Below are positions 1-6,553 of a stretch of DNA of 7,296 nt, in pieces. The position numbers and the translations under genes are program-made. The notes under the pieces were generated by a model, which was not told the DNA's origin, did not search any database, and saw only the letters and a program-made list of their open reading frames with translations. The DNA comes from JAHBXL01 sp038247555 (GTDB lineage Bacteria > Planctomycetota > Phycisphaerae > Phycisphaerales > UBA1924), in the NCBI GenBank assembly GCA_038247555.1, contig JBBRUT010000160.1:1-7296 (forward strand), in the 5' to 3' direction. The stretch's first letter is position 1; each line of letters opens with the position of its first letter.

Positions 1-74
1 GGTCGCAGCAGGCCAAACTCGGCGCGTGTGCCCGTGACGACAGCGACGGTGCGAATGGGCTGCGGCGCAGTCAT
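1..74 (-). CDS. neuC: UDP-N-acetylglucosamine 2-epimerase (NeuC family), N-terminal fragment cut by the window edge
   Basis: Only the first 24 codons are present. They read MTAPQPIRTVAVVTGTRAEF followed by GLLR, which matches the start of NeuC-type hydrolysing UDP-GlcNAc 2-epimerases (V-x-T-G-T-R-A-E-[FY]-G-L-L at the first beta strand and nucleotide loop). Known members convert UDP-GlcNAc (or a diamino-sugar UDP derivative in the legionaminate branch) to the free 2-epimerised sugar plus UDP, which is the substrate of NeuB. The ATG at 74-72 overlaps the neuB stop as ATGA, so translation is probably coupled to neuB. The rest of the gene lies to the left, so the catalytic residues cannot be checked, and neither can the choice between the sialic (ManNAc) and legionaminic (diamino) branches. 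The family call rests on a short but very characteristic motif. Confidence 0.82.
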   Translation of the reverse strand, partial: MTAPQPIRTVAVVTGTRAEFGLLR

Positions 75-1234
75 GCTTTGAGTCCATCGGGGGGCGCATC
101 GCGCCCAACATCAGCCCAGGTGATCGGTATGTCGGCCTCGACAGTACACACGAGTAACGCGCCAACAACCTGTTCGAGCGCGAACGGCGGCACACCGGTT
201 CCCGGGCGCTTGAAGGTGATGTCGTCGCGCGTCAGACGGTGGCCGACCGCCAGTGCCCGCCGCGAAACTATGGACTGTCGCGACACGCCGCGGACATCGC
301 GCTCGCGGTCCTGCACGTGCTTCCCGCCCGCGCGCACAGTGGATGAAGACAGAGTGCTCACAGGAGCTTGGAGGGGCCGGATCGGCGAGGGGTTGCAATA
401 CTTCCGCTGCTCATACGCCGCGCGCACGTTCGCGACATACCGCTTCAATCCGGCAAAGTTGAGTGAGGCTGAGTGATCCGGACCCTTGGCGGTGCGGTCA
501 TACGTGAAGTGCTTCTCCAGGATGCACGCGCCGCACGCCACCGCCGTGGCGCCCATCACCTCGGAAGCGGTGTGGTCGCTGTAACCGATCGGCACTTCTG
601 GCAGTGCGCTCGCGATCGCACTGATCCCCTCCAGCGCAGCATCCTTTTCCGGTGTCGGATACGAACTGACACATTGCAGCACCGCCAGCCGCTTCTCTCG
701 CCGCGGCGCGCCCAGCCACTCCGCCGCACGCTGCACCTCCGCCATCGTGCTCGCGCCCGTGCTCACGATCAACGGCCGATCGGTCGCGGCGAGCGCATCA
801 AGCAGCGGCCGATGGATGATGTCCGGAGATGCCGTCTTGTAAGCGTCCCACCCGTCATGCACCCGCGCCGCCTCTTCCGCCTCGGGCACAAGCTCGACAG
901 AGAACACGGTCACGATCGCGTGAATGCCCAGCTGCCGCGCAAGCGCAAGCACCGGCATCATCTGCACCGGGCTCAGCTCCAGCCGCCGCAGCATGCTGAT
1001 CGGGTCGGTCTCGCCCGCGGCGTGCTGATACGCCGCGAGCTTCGCCGCGGAACTCATCAGCAGGTCCGTACGAAAGAGCTGCAGCTTGATCGCATCGGCG
1101 CCCGCGCCGTGCGCTTCACGCACCAGCTCGAGCGCCTTCTCCACGGAGCCATCGTGGTTGACGCCTAGCTCGGCGATCACGTACGGTCGGGAGCCGGCAG
1201 TGGTGAGGCCGATCTGTCGATCACGAATGAACAT
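71..1234 (-). CDS. neuB: N-acetylneuraminate/nonulosonate synthase (NeuB family) with C-terminal SAF domain
   Basis: A 387-residue cytoplasmic enzyme expected to condense phosphoenolpyruvate with ManNAc or a diamino-hexose to give a nine-carbon nonulosonic acid. The TIM-barrel synthase domain spans about residues 17-275. It shows AELGVNHDG (21-29), KLQ (50-52), YKTAS (132-136), STGAS (158-162), QCVSSYP (187-193), GYSDHT (217-222) and LEKHFT (239-244) with GPDHSAS after it. H221 and H242 match the two metal-binding histidines of the family, with the usual 21-residue spacing. A SAF (antifreeze-like) domain follows at about 312-377 and contains SRQSIVSRRAL and the KRPGTGVPP motif (342-350). The protein is longer than the usual roughly 340-350 residues because of an unusual stretch at about 276-302 between the two domains. 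The ATG at 1234 lies 17 bases after the neuA stop. The upstream ribosome site is weak (CAGG abutting the start), which suggests coupling to neuA. Sialic versus legionaminic product cannot be decided from sequence alone. Confidence 0.95.
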   Translation of the reverse strand: MFIRDRQIGLTTAGSRPYVIAELGVNHDGSVEKALELVREAHGAGADAIKLQLFRTDLLMSSAAKLAAYQHAAGETDPISMLRRLELSPVQMMPVLALARQLGIHAIVTVFSVELVPEAEEAARVHDGWDAYKTASPDIIHRPLLDALAATDRPLIVSTGASTMAEVQRAAEWLGAPRREKRLAVLQCVSSYPTPEKDAALEGISAIASALPEVPIGYSDHTASEVMGATAVACGACILEKHFTYDRTAKGPDHSASLNFAGLKRYVANVRAAYEQRKYCNPSPIRPLQAPVSTLSSSTVRAGGKHVQDRERDVRGVSRQSIVSRRALAVGHRLTRDDITFKRPGTGVPPFALEQVVGALLVCTVEADIPITWADVGRDAPPDGLKA

Positions 1235-1251
1235 CCTGAAGGGTAATCCGT

Positions 1252-2013
1252 TCAGCGCGGCCGCGTGGCGAGCATCGCCTCGGCCACCATCATGTCGATC
1301 TTGGAGTCGATGTCGATCACACTGCCTTCCGAATTGATGATCCCGCGGCGACGATCCTCCCGCCCGAAGAACGCGTGCGGACCTTCGGTAGGGGGGATGC
1401 CGGTGATATCGAGCATAAGGGATTCGCGCGTCACGACAATCACGCCGCCATCGGGCACGAACACAGGCGGCAGATCCTGCCTTCGGAAGATGCCATGATT
1501 GAGCACATCACCTTCCCAGGGACGCACCGCGCCAGTTGGATCGATTCGAGCCATCCACCACGGGTGATACTTGCCGACCGGTGCGTATGACTGCACCGAG
1601 TCCGCGTGCTGTTCGATGAGCAGCTCCACCGCGCGATCGATCAGCCCCTCCGGACGCACCGGGACATTCGCATACAGCACTACAAATGCTTGTGATGCCA
1701 GGAACGGTTTCCCTGCCGCGATCTCCAGTTCCCCTACCGCGTGCCTTGCCGCGGCGTCAACAGTCGACGTATCGCTCGCCAGCTCGCCCGGCCTTGCGAC
1801 TGCCCGCGCACCCAGCCCGCGCGCAAGCTCAAGTAGTTCGGCGTCATCCGAGGAAGCCACGACCTCGCGGACGCACCGCGCCCGCTGCGACGCCTCGATC
1901 GTCCACTGCACGCACGGCTTGCCTGCCACGTTCAGCAAGTTCTTCCGCGGCAGGCCCTTGCTCCCGCCGCGGCCCAGAATTATTGCGATGGCGCTCCGCT
2001 CGTGGTCGGCCAT
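1252..2013 (-). CDS. neuA: CMP-nonulosonate (N-acetylneuraminate-like) cytidylyltransferase, NeuA family
   Basis: A 253-residue enzyme expected to activate the nine-carbon sugar with CTP, giving CMP-sugar and pyrophosphate. The N-terminal CTP loop reads ILGRGGSKGLPRKN (12-25). It is followed by VVASSDD (51-57) and RPGELASDTST (74-84), which closely resembles the sialic acid synthetase motif. A KYHPWWMARID segment (148-158) and LPPVFVPDGGV (181-191) match the sugar-side region. VIDIDSKID (232-240) supplies the two metal-binding aspartates D234 and D236. The family's Q-P-T-S-P-L-R stretch is replaced by YANVPVRP (114-121). The ATG at 2013-2011 is chosen because it forms TGATG with the stop of the upstream gene, has GGAAGG nine bases upstream, and places the CTP loop at the usual distance from the N terminus. 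A longer frame opening at 2058 would add 15 residues lying inside the upstream gene and is less likely. Confidence 0.92.
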   Translation of the reverse strand: MADHERSAIAIILGRGGSKGLPRKNLLNVAGKPCVQWTIEASQRARCVREVVASSDDAELLELARGLGARAVARPGELASDTSTVDAAARHAVGELEIAAGKPFLASQAFVVLYANVPVRPEGLIDRAVELLIEQHADSVQSYAPVGKYHPWWMARIDPTGAVRPWEGDVLNHGIFRRQDLPPVFVPDGGVIVVTRESLMLDITGIPPTEGPHAFFGREDRRRGIINSEGSVIDIDSKIDMMVAEAMLATRPR

Positions 2014-5000
2014 CAGATCAACCCTTCCGCTCGCCGCGAGTCCCACAGCTTCTTCCAAACCTTGCCAATCGCCTCGTGTGATACATCGCCAATGACTGCG
2101 CCATCCGGGCCGAGCACCACGCCTCCCGGCTGTACCGTCATCCTCGATCGCGCATCGCGCACCTGCTTGCTCCGCGGCGTGCGGAGCGGCGCAATCCGCT
2201 GGCCGCCGAGTGGCGCGAGCAGCGGATCAATCACCGCCCAGCCGCACAGCATGATCCACCGGTCATAGAACCCCTCCATCTCCGCATACGACGCATCGCA
2301 CTTGGTCATCCGCGGCACAATCCACCCGCGCCAACTCTGACCAGTAGCACCCGCCGCGCCATTGCCCGCAGGCCATTGACCGCGCCTGCGCAGCAGATGC
2401 TCAACACCCGCCCACGCCAAGGTCATCGCATCCTCCCCGGAGACCGCGGCATACACACCCGCCGATTCGGCGAGCAGGTCGACACTGATAATGTCCGGAT
2501 TCGCGGCCAGTAGCGCATCAATCTGTTCTGCTCCCGCGCGCAGTCCCGTCCTGACGTGCACGCCGCGCATCCCCGCGTTACGCGCAGCGCGAACCAGTTC
2601 CGGCAGGGTTGCATCCAGCAGCACCTCTTCGCGCGGGTGGCCGTGCGACCGCCGCTGCGCGCCGCTCAGTGTCAGCACAACATCATCCCGAAGCGAAGCA
2701 GTCTGTTCGATGAGGCTGCGCCGCCAACTGCCCACCTGGCTCGGCGCGATGAGCAGTTCGAGCGAGCCCGGTCCCGCCGAAGGTGCAGCAGCGATCAACT
2801 GTTCGTACAGCGATACCAAGCTCGCGGCATCAGCGGCGGCGATTTCGCCTTCCAATCCGTGTGCGATTCTTCCCAGACGCTCGCACGCCGCCGCGGAATC
2901 CGCGATGAACCGGAAGCCCGCATCCCGCACCGCCGGTGCAGCGCCGATGCAGATGCGCGAACCCAGCGGGTCGGACATCGGCGCCGGCGGCAGATACCCG
3001 AGCACCGCGCCCAGCGTGCCCAGCACACCCGCTTCTGCTCGAAGTCTGGCGAGCTCGCCCATCATCTTGCGCGAGACCACGCACGTGCCCAGCCCCGGCG
3101 CGGCGGTTGAGAACGCATACCGGTGCTGCTCGGGGTTCTGCGCATGCCTGCGAATCACCTCATCGCAGATCGCTGGATCAACAAAGCACCACGTCGGCCC
3201 TGCCACGATCGCCGCGTCCAGCCCCAGCCTTTCCATGATCGGCGACATCTGCGCCGGGTCGAGTACCTCGTCATACACGCTCGCCCCGCCCAGTCCGCCG
3301 CGCCAGCATGCCCCCGCAAGCAGACGGCCGGCGCGGATGAACCCCGGCGCGCCCACCTCGCCCATTACGCGGATGCAGTCGACCGGCTTGTCGAGCTTCA
3401 TCCCCCTCAACGCCTGCTGAACCGCCCCGTCATCCTCGCACACCACCACGATGCGCTCGATCTGGCTGCACCGCGCAAGCCGCGCCAGCGTCAACCCCAG
3501 CACGCTTGTGCCCGGCACAAGTTCCCGAAGCGCGTTCGAAAGATCCGCGCGACCGATCGGGATCATCGCCGCAGCCTTGATCTTCACGCTCGACTCAACC
3601 CAGCTCATCCCGATGACATCGCCGTTCTGCCGGACCATGTCCGCATCGCGCGTGTTCCGCCGTGCACCATCCAGCGCGCGAAGCTCCGCATCCAGAATCT
3701 CGCCAAGCTCATCCGCCGCCGTCGCGAGCGACCGCACATTCTCCGCGTCCCGGTCGATCTGCCGTCGCTGCCGCTCCATGGGTGGAAGCGTCGCATCGAG
3801 ATTGATCGCCCGATCGGTGCGGACGCGGTTCAGACCGCCCTTCTGATCCAGAAGCTGCACAAGCGTGAACGCGGGCTCCAGCCCCATGACTTCATCCCGC
3901 GCGGCATACACCTGCTTGATGATGCGATTCACCCTCGCCTGGTCGGCGTGATGCTCGCTCATCTCGCTGAGCAGCACGGCGGTCTTCCGGCTTGCCTCGC
4001 CGATGCGCCACACGTCCTTTCGCACCGCGCGCAGGCGGTCCTTCAGCGCGGCCTTGCTCGGCATCGCAGGAGGACTGCTTGATGCGCGGTCAGTACATCC
4101 GGCATCCGACGTCCCACATCCCACATCAGAAGCTGCAAACGTGTCGAGGAACTCGCTCAACGCACACACCCTCGTGTGCCCCTTGGCCACGCCCCCCTCC
4201 GTGCAGTCAAACGTCCCCAGACCGCGCTCTGCATCGGCCTTGAAGTCCCGTTCAAACTGCACACGATAGTTGTTCATCTGGCGATCGGTATACACCGGTT
4301 GGCCGGCCGCATCCGCCGCGGGCATGAGCTGCGAACCCATCCGCTTGATGCGCTGCCACTCCATCATCTCCAGCGTGTTGAACTCATTGAGCTCGCCCGC
4401 CCAGGTGTCGTGGATTGCAGCACCCGATGCGTAGTACGTCCCGTCGGTGAAGCCCAGATCTTGACCAATCACCGCCACCGGCTCGCACCCGAGGAACCGC
4501 GCCCAGTGATACGCCAGATGCGCCACCGTTGCGCACGGAACAATCCCGCCGTCATCGCCGCGATGGCCCACCAGCTTGCTGCCGAGCAGCGTGTTGAGGT
4601 GCTTCTCATCGGTGCACACGATCTCTCCGGGAAACGCATCCGTCACCGCGCGGTTCACCTTCGGCTCGATGACCAGGGTGATGCCCGCGACTGTTTCCTT
4701 CGTCAATCCCTCGTAGAACCGAAGGCTCAGCTCGCTGTAATCAAGCGCGGTGACAAAGTGCGGCCGGATTCCCCGCGCCAGCAGCGTCTTGAGCACCGTC
4801 TGTACCGCGATGATCACCACCCGATCACGCACCCCCGGGCGCGACAGCAGCTCGATGTTCCGCTCAAGGCTCGGCCCCGCCGCCACGACCACCGCCGGAC
4901 TTCCCGCAAAGCTTCTCTTCAGCTCCCCGGCGCCCGCCCGCAGCGCATAGTGCTCGGCGTTCTGAATCAGGTTCCGTAGCGTCACCTTGCTCTGAAACAG

Positions 5001-5621
5001 CGATGTCCGCGCCGTCAGCGTGAGCGCCTCGACCACCCGGCTGAATGTCTCATCAAAAGTCTTCCGCACCGGCGCAAGCCGCCCCTCGCTCGCCGGATGC
5101 GGAACCATCGTCACGCCCAGCGCGACCAGCCCCTCCAGGCCCTGCACCGCCGCGGCCATCGCGCCCGCATCATCGGGGTCGGTCACAATCACGACGTTCG
5201 CCTCGGCCAGCCACGACGAATGATCAATATGCTCAAACACGGTGCGGAGCAGCTCGGCATCCGGCTCAAACACCACGATCAGCCCGCTCTTGCCCACCCG
5301 CCGTACAAGCTCCGCAACGTGATGCCCCGCCCCAAACCCCATGACCACGAAGATCGCCGCCGCGGCGACATCCACACCCTCCATCAGCCGCCGGGCCTCA
5401 TCGAGCGGCCGTCGGCGACTGCACATCGCCACCGTTCCGCTCTCCTGGAGGAGTTCAACCGCCAGCACCCCGTCATCGGTCGCGATCACCCGCGCATCGC
5501 TTCGCCCATGGGCAAGCCGCACCCGCGCGCAGGTGTCCGGGCTCCCCCGCATCAGCACCGCCACATTGCGTTCAAGAACGGTCGTGCCGACGCTGATGGT
5601 CATCTGCTCGGTGCTGGGCAT
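2013..5621 (-). CDS. Maf/DUF115-type (motility-associated) glycosyltransferase-like protein fused to SpsF-like and degenerate radical-SAM/SPASM-like domains
   Basis: A 1202-residue protein, about twice the usual Maf length, with no signal peptide. The N-terminal Maf region (about 1-205) has the Rossmann-like FVVMGFGAGHHVAELV (91-106) and VVFEPD (116-121). The DUF115/MptE-like core (about 215-400) shows VVVAAGPSLERNIELL (244-259), FVTALDYSEL (289-298) and GQDLGFTDGTYYA (386-398). Known Maf proteins transfer CMP-activated nonulosonic acids to flagellin serines or threonines in the cytoplasm. The adjacent neuA, neuB and neuC support that role here, but the acceptor is inferred. A Cys/Gly/Ser linker (497-520) leads to a charged helical stretch (520-660). 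About 670-940 resembles SpsF-like nucleotidyltransferases (IERIVVVCEDD at 721-731), but the LPxK-type substrate loop is not recognisable. About 950-1202 resembles a radical SAM plus SPASM fold (LPELVRAARNAGM, then VVLGPDGAVIGDV and IGKVWKKL) with no cluster cysteines. The ATG at 5621 is supported by GAGGAG nine bases upstream. Confidence is high for Maf/DUF115 and moderate for the tail domains. Confidence 0.88.
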   Translation of the reverse strand: MPSTEQMTISVGTTVLERNVAVLMRGSPDTCARVRLAHGRSDARVIATDDGVLAVELLQESGTVAMCSRRRPLDEARRLMEGVDVAAAAIFVVMGFGAGHHVAELVRRVGKSGLIVVFEPDAELLRTVFEHIDHSSWLAEANVVIVTDPDDAGAMAAAVQGLEGLVALGVTMVPHPASEGRLAPVRKTFDETFSRVVEALTLTARTSLFQSKVTLRNLIQNAEHYALRAGAGELKRSFAGSPAVVVAAGPSLERNIELLSRPGVRDRVVIIAVQTVLKTLLARGIRPHFVTALDYSELSLRFYEGLTKETVAGITLVIEPKVNRAVTDAFPGEIVCTDEKHLNTLLGSKLVGHRGDDGGIVPCATVAHLAYHWARFLGCEPVAVIGQDLGFTDGTYYASGAAIHDTWAGELNEFNTLEMMEWQRIKRMGSQLMPAADAAGQPVYTDRQMNNYRVQFERDFKADAERGLGTFDCTEGGVAKGHTRVCALSEFLDTFAASDVGCGTSDAGCTDRASSSPPAMPSKAALKDRLRAVRKDVWRIGEASRKTAVLLSEMSEHHADQARVNRIIKQVYAARDEVMGLEPAFTLVQLLDQKGGLNRVRTDRAINLDATLPPMERQRRQIDRDAENVRSLATAADELGEILDAELRALDGARRNTRDADMVRQNGDVIGMSWVESSVKIKAAAMIPIGRADLSNALRELVPGTSVLGLTLARLARCSQIERIVVVCEDDGAVQQALRGMKLDKPVDCIRVMGEVGAPGFIRAGRLLAGACWRGGLGGASVYDEVLDPAQMSPIMERLGLDAAIVAGPTWCFVDPAICDEVIRRHAQNPEQHRYAFSTAAPGLGTCVVSRKMMGELARLRAEAGVLGTLGAVLGYLPPAPMSDPLGSRICIGAAPAVRDAGFRFIADSAAACERLGRIAHGLEGEIAAADAASLVSLYEQLIAAAPSAGPGSLELLIAPSQVGSWRRSLIEQTASLRDDVVLTLSGAQRRSHGHPREEVLLDATLPELVRAARNAGMRGVHVRTGLRAGAEQIDALLAANPDIISVDLLAESAGVYAAVSGEDAMTLAWAGVEHLLRRRGQWPAGNGAAGATGQSWRGWIVPRMTKCDASYAEMEGFYDRWIMLCGWAVIDPLLAPLGGQRIAPLRTPRSKQVRDARSRMTVQPGGVVLGPDGAVIGDVSHEAIGKVWKKLWDSRRAEGLI
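2023..2028 (-). promoter_or_regulatory. Ribosome binding site that decides the neuA start
   Basis: On the minus strand GGAAGG lies nine bases before the ATG at 2013, inside the last codons of the upstream Maf-type gene. It favours the 2013 start over the in-frame start at 2058. With the TGATG stop/start overlap it suggests both reinitiation and independent ribosome entry for neuA. Confidence 0.6.
4093..4127 (-). repeat. Five degenerate 7-base tandem units inside the Maf-type gene
   Basis: On the minus strand the units read GATGTGG, GATGTGG, GACGTCG, GATGCCG and GATGTAC, contiguous and without gaps. They encode residues 499-511 (DVGCGTSDAGCTD) of the interdomain linker. Reading stays open although 7 is not a multiple of 3. 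Two similar units (GACGTGG, GATGTAT) occur on the plus strand at 7170-7183, which hints at a dispersed simple-repeat family. That second site is short enough to be chance. Confidence 0.7.
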
Positions 5622-5630
5622 CTACAAATA

Positions 5631-5636
5631 CTCCTC
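5631..5636 (-). promoter_or_regulatory. Ribosome binding site of the Maf-type gene
   Basis: GAGGAG on the minus strand ends nine bases before the ATG at 5621. This is the clearest Shine-Dalgarno site in the window and fixes the start of the first gene visible in the operon. A second in-frame ATG at 5603 has no comparable site. Confidence 0.7.
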
Positions 5637-5640
5637 GCCC

Positions 5641-5679
5641 GCCTCCGCGGGTTTGCTCCATCGCCTGCCCGGCGGAGGC
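5641..5679 (-). promoter_or_regulatory. GC-rich inverted repeat in the leader upstream of the Maf-type gene
   Basis: GCCTCCGCGGG (5641-5651) can pair with CCCGGCGGAGGC (5668-5679), with one bulged base and a 16-base loop. It lies just upstream of the GAGGAG ribosome site within the 169-base divergent gap 5622-5790. If transcribed it would fold in the 5' leader of the sugar operon and could affect ribosome access. There is no T tract, so it does not look like an intrinsic terminator. A smaller perfect hairpin, GCGGGC-TCTCC-GCCCGC, lies at 5716-5732. I could not identify convincing sigma-70, sigma-28 or sigma-54 promoter boxes in this gap. Confidence 0.4.
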
Positions 5680-5790
5680 GGAACACCTCGCCGCGCCGGA
5701 GCGCATGACACAGCGGCGGGCTCTCCGCCCGCGATCTCTGTGCATCGGTCCGGCGTGCCCCCGTTCTCCCCTTTTCCGGTACAACACCGC

Positions 5791-6456
5791 ATGAACTCTC
5801 TCGCCGCATTGCTCGGTCCGTTCGTGCTCGCGCAAGCCGATCGCGGCCCATACGTCCCGCCACCCCTCCCCACAACCCCCATCCTGGAGCGATGGCTCCT
5901 CGAGAACCCCTGGCCACCGGCCATCTCCCTCGCCGCCGCAGCGGTCATCGTGTTCTACGTGATGCGTTCCCGCTCTCAGGCCCGGCAAGGGGCAATCATC
6001 GCCGGAGTTCTCATTCTGGCGGCCGGAATCTGCGTCCTGACCTCCTTCGTCGTCACTACCGACCGCGAGAAGCTGGCCGATCGCACACGCTCGCTCATCG
6101 CGGCGACGGCCACCGCCAACATCTCCGACCTCCGCCCGTTGATGGCCAGCGACATCGGCCTGAACGTCCTTGGTGTGCCGTTCCGGGAGTCGAAGGAGGG
6201 CATTCTCGGCCTCGTCGATCTGTACATGGGGAGCCAGTACCGGGTCCAGCAACACTCCACTTCCAATCTCACCGCCCACGTGGACCGTGCGGGCATGGGC
6301 AAAACGCTCGTCCGTGTCCGAGTCGAGGTGGATGGCATGGCCAATCGCTCGTGGTGGCGCATCACCTGGCGCAGCACGGCCGAAGGCGACTGGCAGGCGA
6401 TGCACATCGAGGGCCTGCAGATCGACATGGTCCGCGAGAGCATGATTCGCCGCTGA
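5791..6456 (+). CDS. Two-pass inner-membrane protein with NTF2-like C-terminal domain, function unknown
   Basis: A 221-residue protein I cannot assign to a named gene. The N terminus (MNSLAALLGPFVLAQADRG) is hydrophobic and could be a short signal or anchor. A proline-rich segment (19-30) follows. Two membrane segments sit at about 43-58 and 68-89, separated by a short basic turn (RSRSQARQ). The soluble part (about 90-221) begins with DREKLADRTRSLIAATATAN and ends in alternating strands (TLVRVRVEVDG, SWWRITWRST, WQAMHIEGLQID). That layout of helices followed by a curved sheet fits the NTF2/SnoaL-like fold, an inference from pattern only. The frame is preferred over the long opposite-strand frame because of its membrane segments and ordinary composition. 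The ATG at 5791 has no Shine-Dalgarno site. TACAAC five bases upstream could be a -10 box for a leaderless message. The gene diverges from the sugar operon and converges on the dockerin-like gene, so no functional link is implied. Confidence 0.8.
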   Translation: MNSLAALLGPFVLAQADRGPYVPPPLPTTPILERWLLENPWPPAISLAAAAVIVFYVMRSRSQARQGAIIAGVLILAAGICVLTSFVVTTDREKLADRTRSLIAATATANISDLRPLMASDIGLNVLGVPFRESKEGILGLVDLYMGSQYRVQQHSTSNLTAHVDRAGMGKTLVRVRVEVDGMANRSWWRITWRSTAEGDWQAMHIEGLQIDMVRESMIRR

Positions 6457-6478
6457 GCGGTGCGCTCCGCGCAGCAAA

Positions 6479-6510
6479 AGACCCCCGGGAACGTGGCAAC
6501 CCGGGGGTCT
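6479..6510 (-). terminator. Intrinsic terminator between convergent genes, best oriented for the minus-strand gene
   Basis: AGACCCCCGGG (6479-6489) and CCCGGGGGTCT (6500-6510) form a perfect 11-bp stem around a 10-base loop. On the minus strand the stem runs into TTTT (complement of the A run 6476-6479), 43 bases past the stop at 6554, as expected for the dockerin-like gene. It also lies 22 bases past the plus-strand stop at 6456. The plus side lacks a T tract (it continues GAAGGTTCTC), so termination in that direction would be weaker. Confidence 0.85.
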
Positions 6511-6553
6511 GAAGGTTCTCAGATTGGCCCTGTAGTCCGACTGCTGGTTTGGG

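Noticed and set aside
473..1168. A 231-codon open frame on the plus strand across neuB
   Set aside because: It is a shadow of neuB: rich in Arg and His, without motifs or a ribosome site, as expected from the complement of a GC-rich gene.
2014..2058. Upstream start of neuA at 2058
   Set aside because: It would add 15 residues overlapping the Maf-type gene. The 2013 start has a ribosome site and TGATG coupling and fits the family N terminus.
2491..4082. Long plus-strand open frames (2491-3420 and 3123-4082) across the Maf-type gene
   Set aside because: They lie opposite a continuous coding frame, have Ser/Pro/Ala- or Arg/His-rich composition, and show no domains.
4093..4127. CRISPR-like or insertion-sequence end
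   Set aside because: The units are contiguous 7-mers without spacers, target duplication or transposase, so simple tandem repeat is the better description.
5341..5790. N-terminal extension of the plus-strand membrane protein back to 5341
   Set aside because: The extension lies opposite the Maf coding region and its ribosome site and has shadow-like composition. The membrane protein is complete from 5791.
5622..5790. Flagellar sigma-28 or sigma-54 promoter for the sugar operon
   Set aside because: I looked for TAAAG…GCCGATAA and GG…GC type boxes on the minus strand and found no convincing match.
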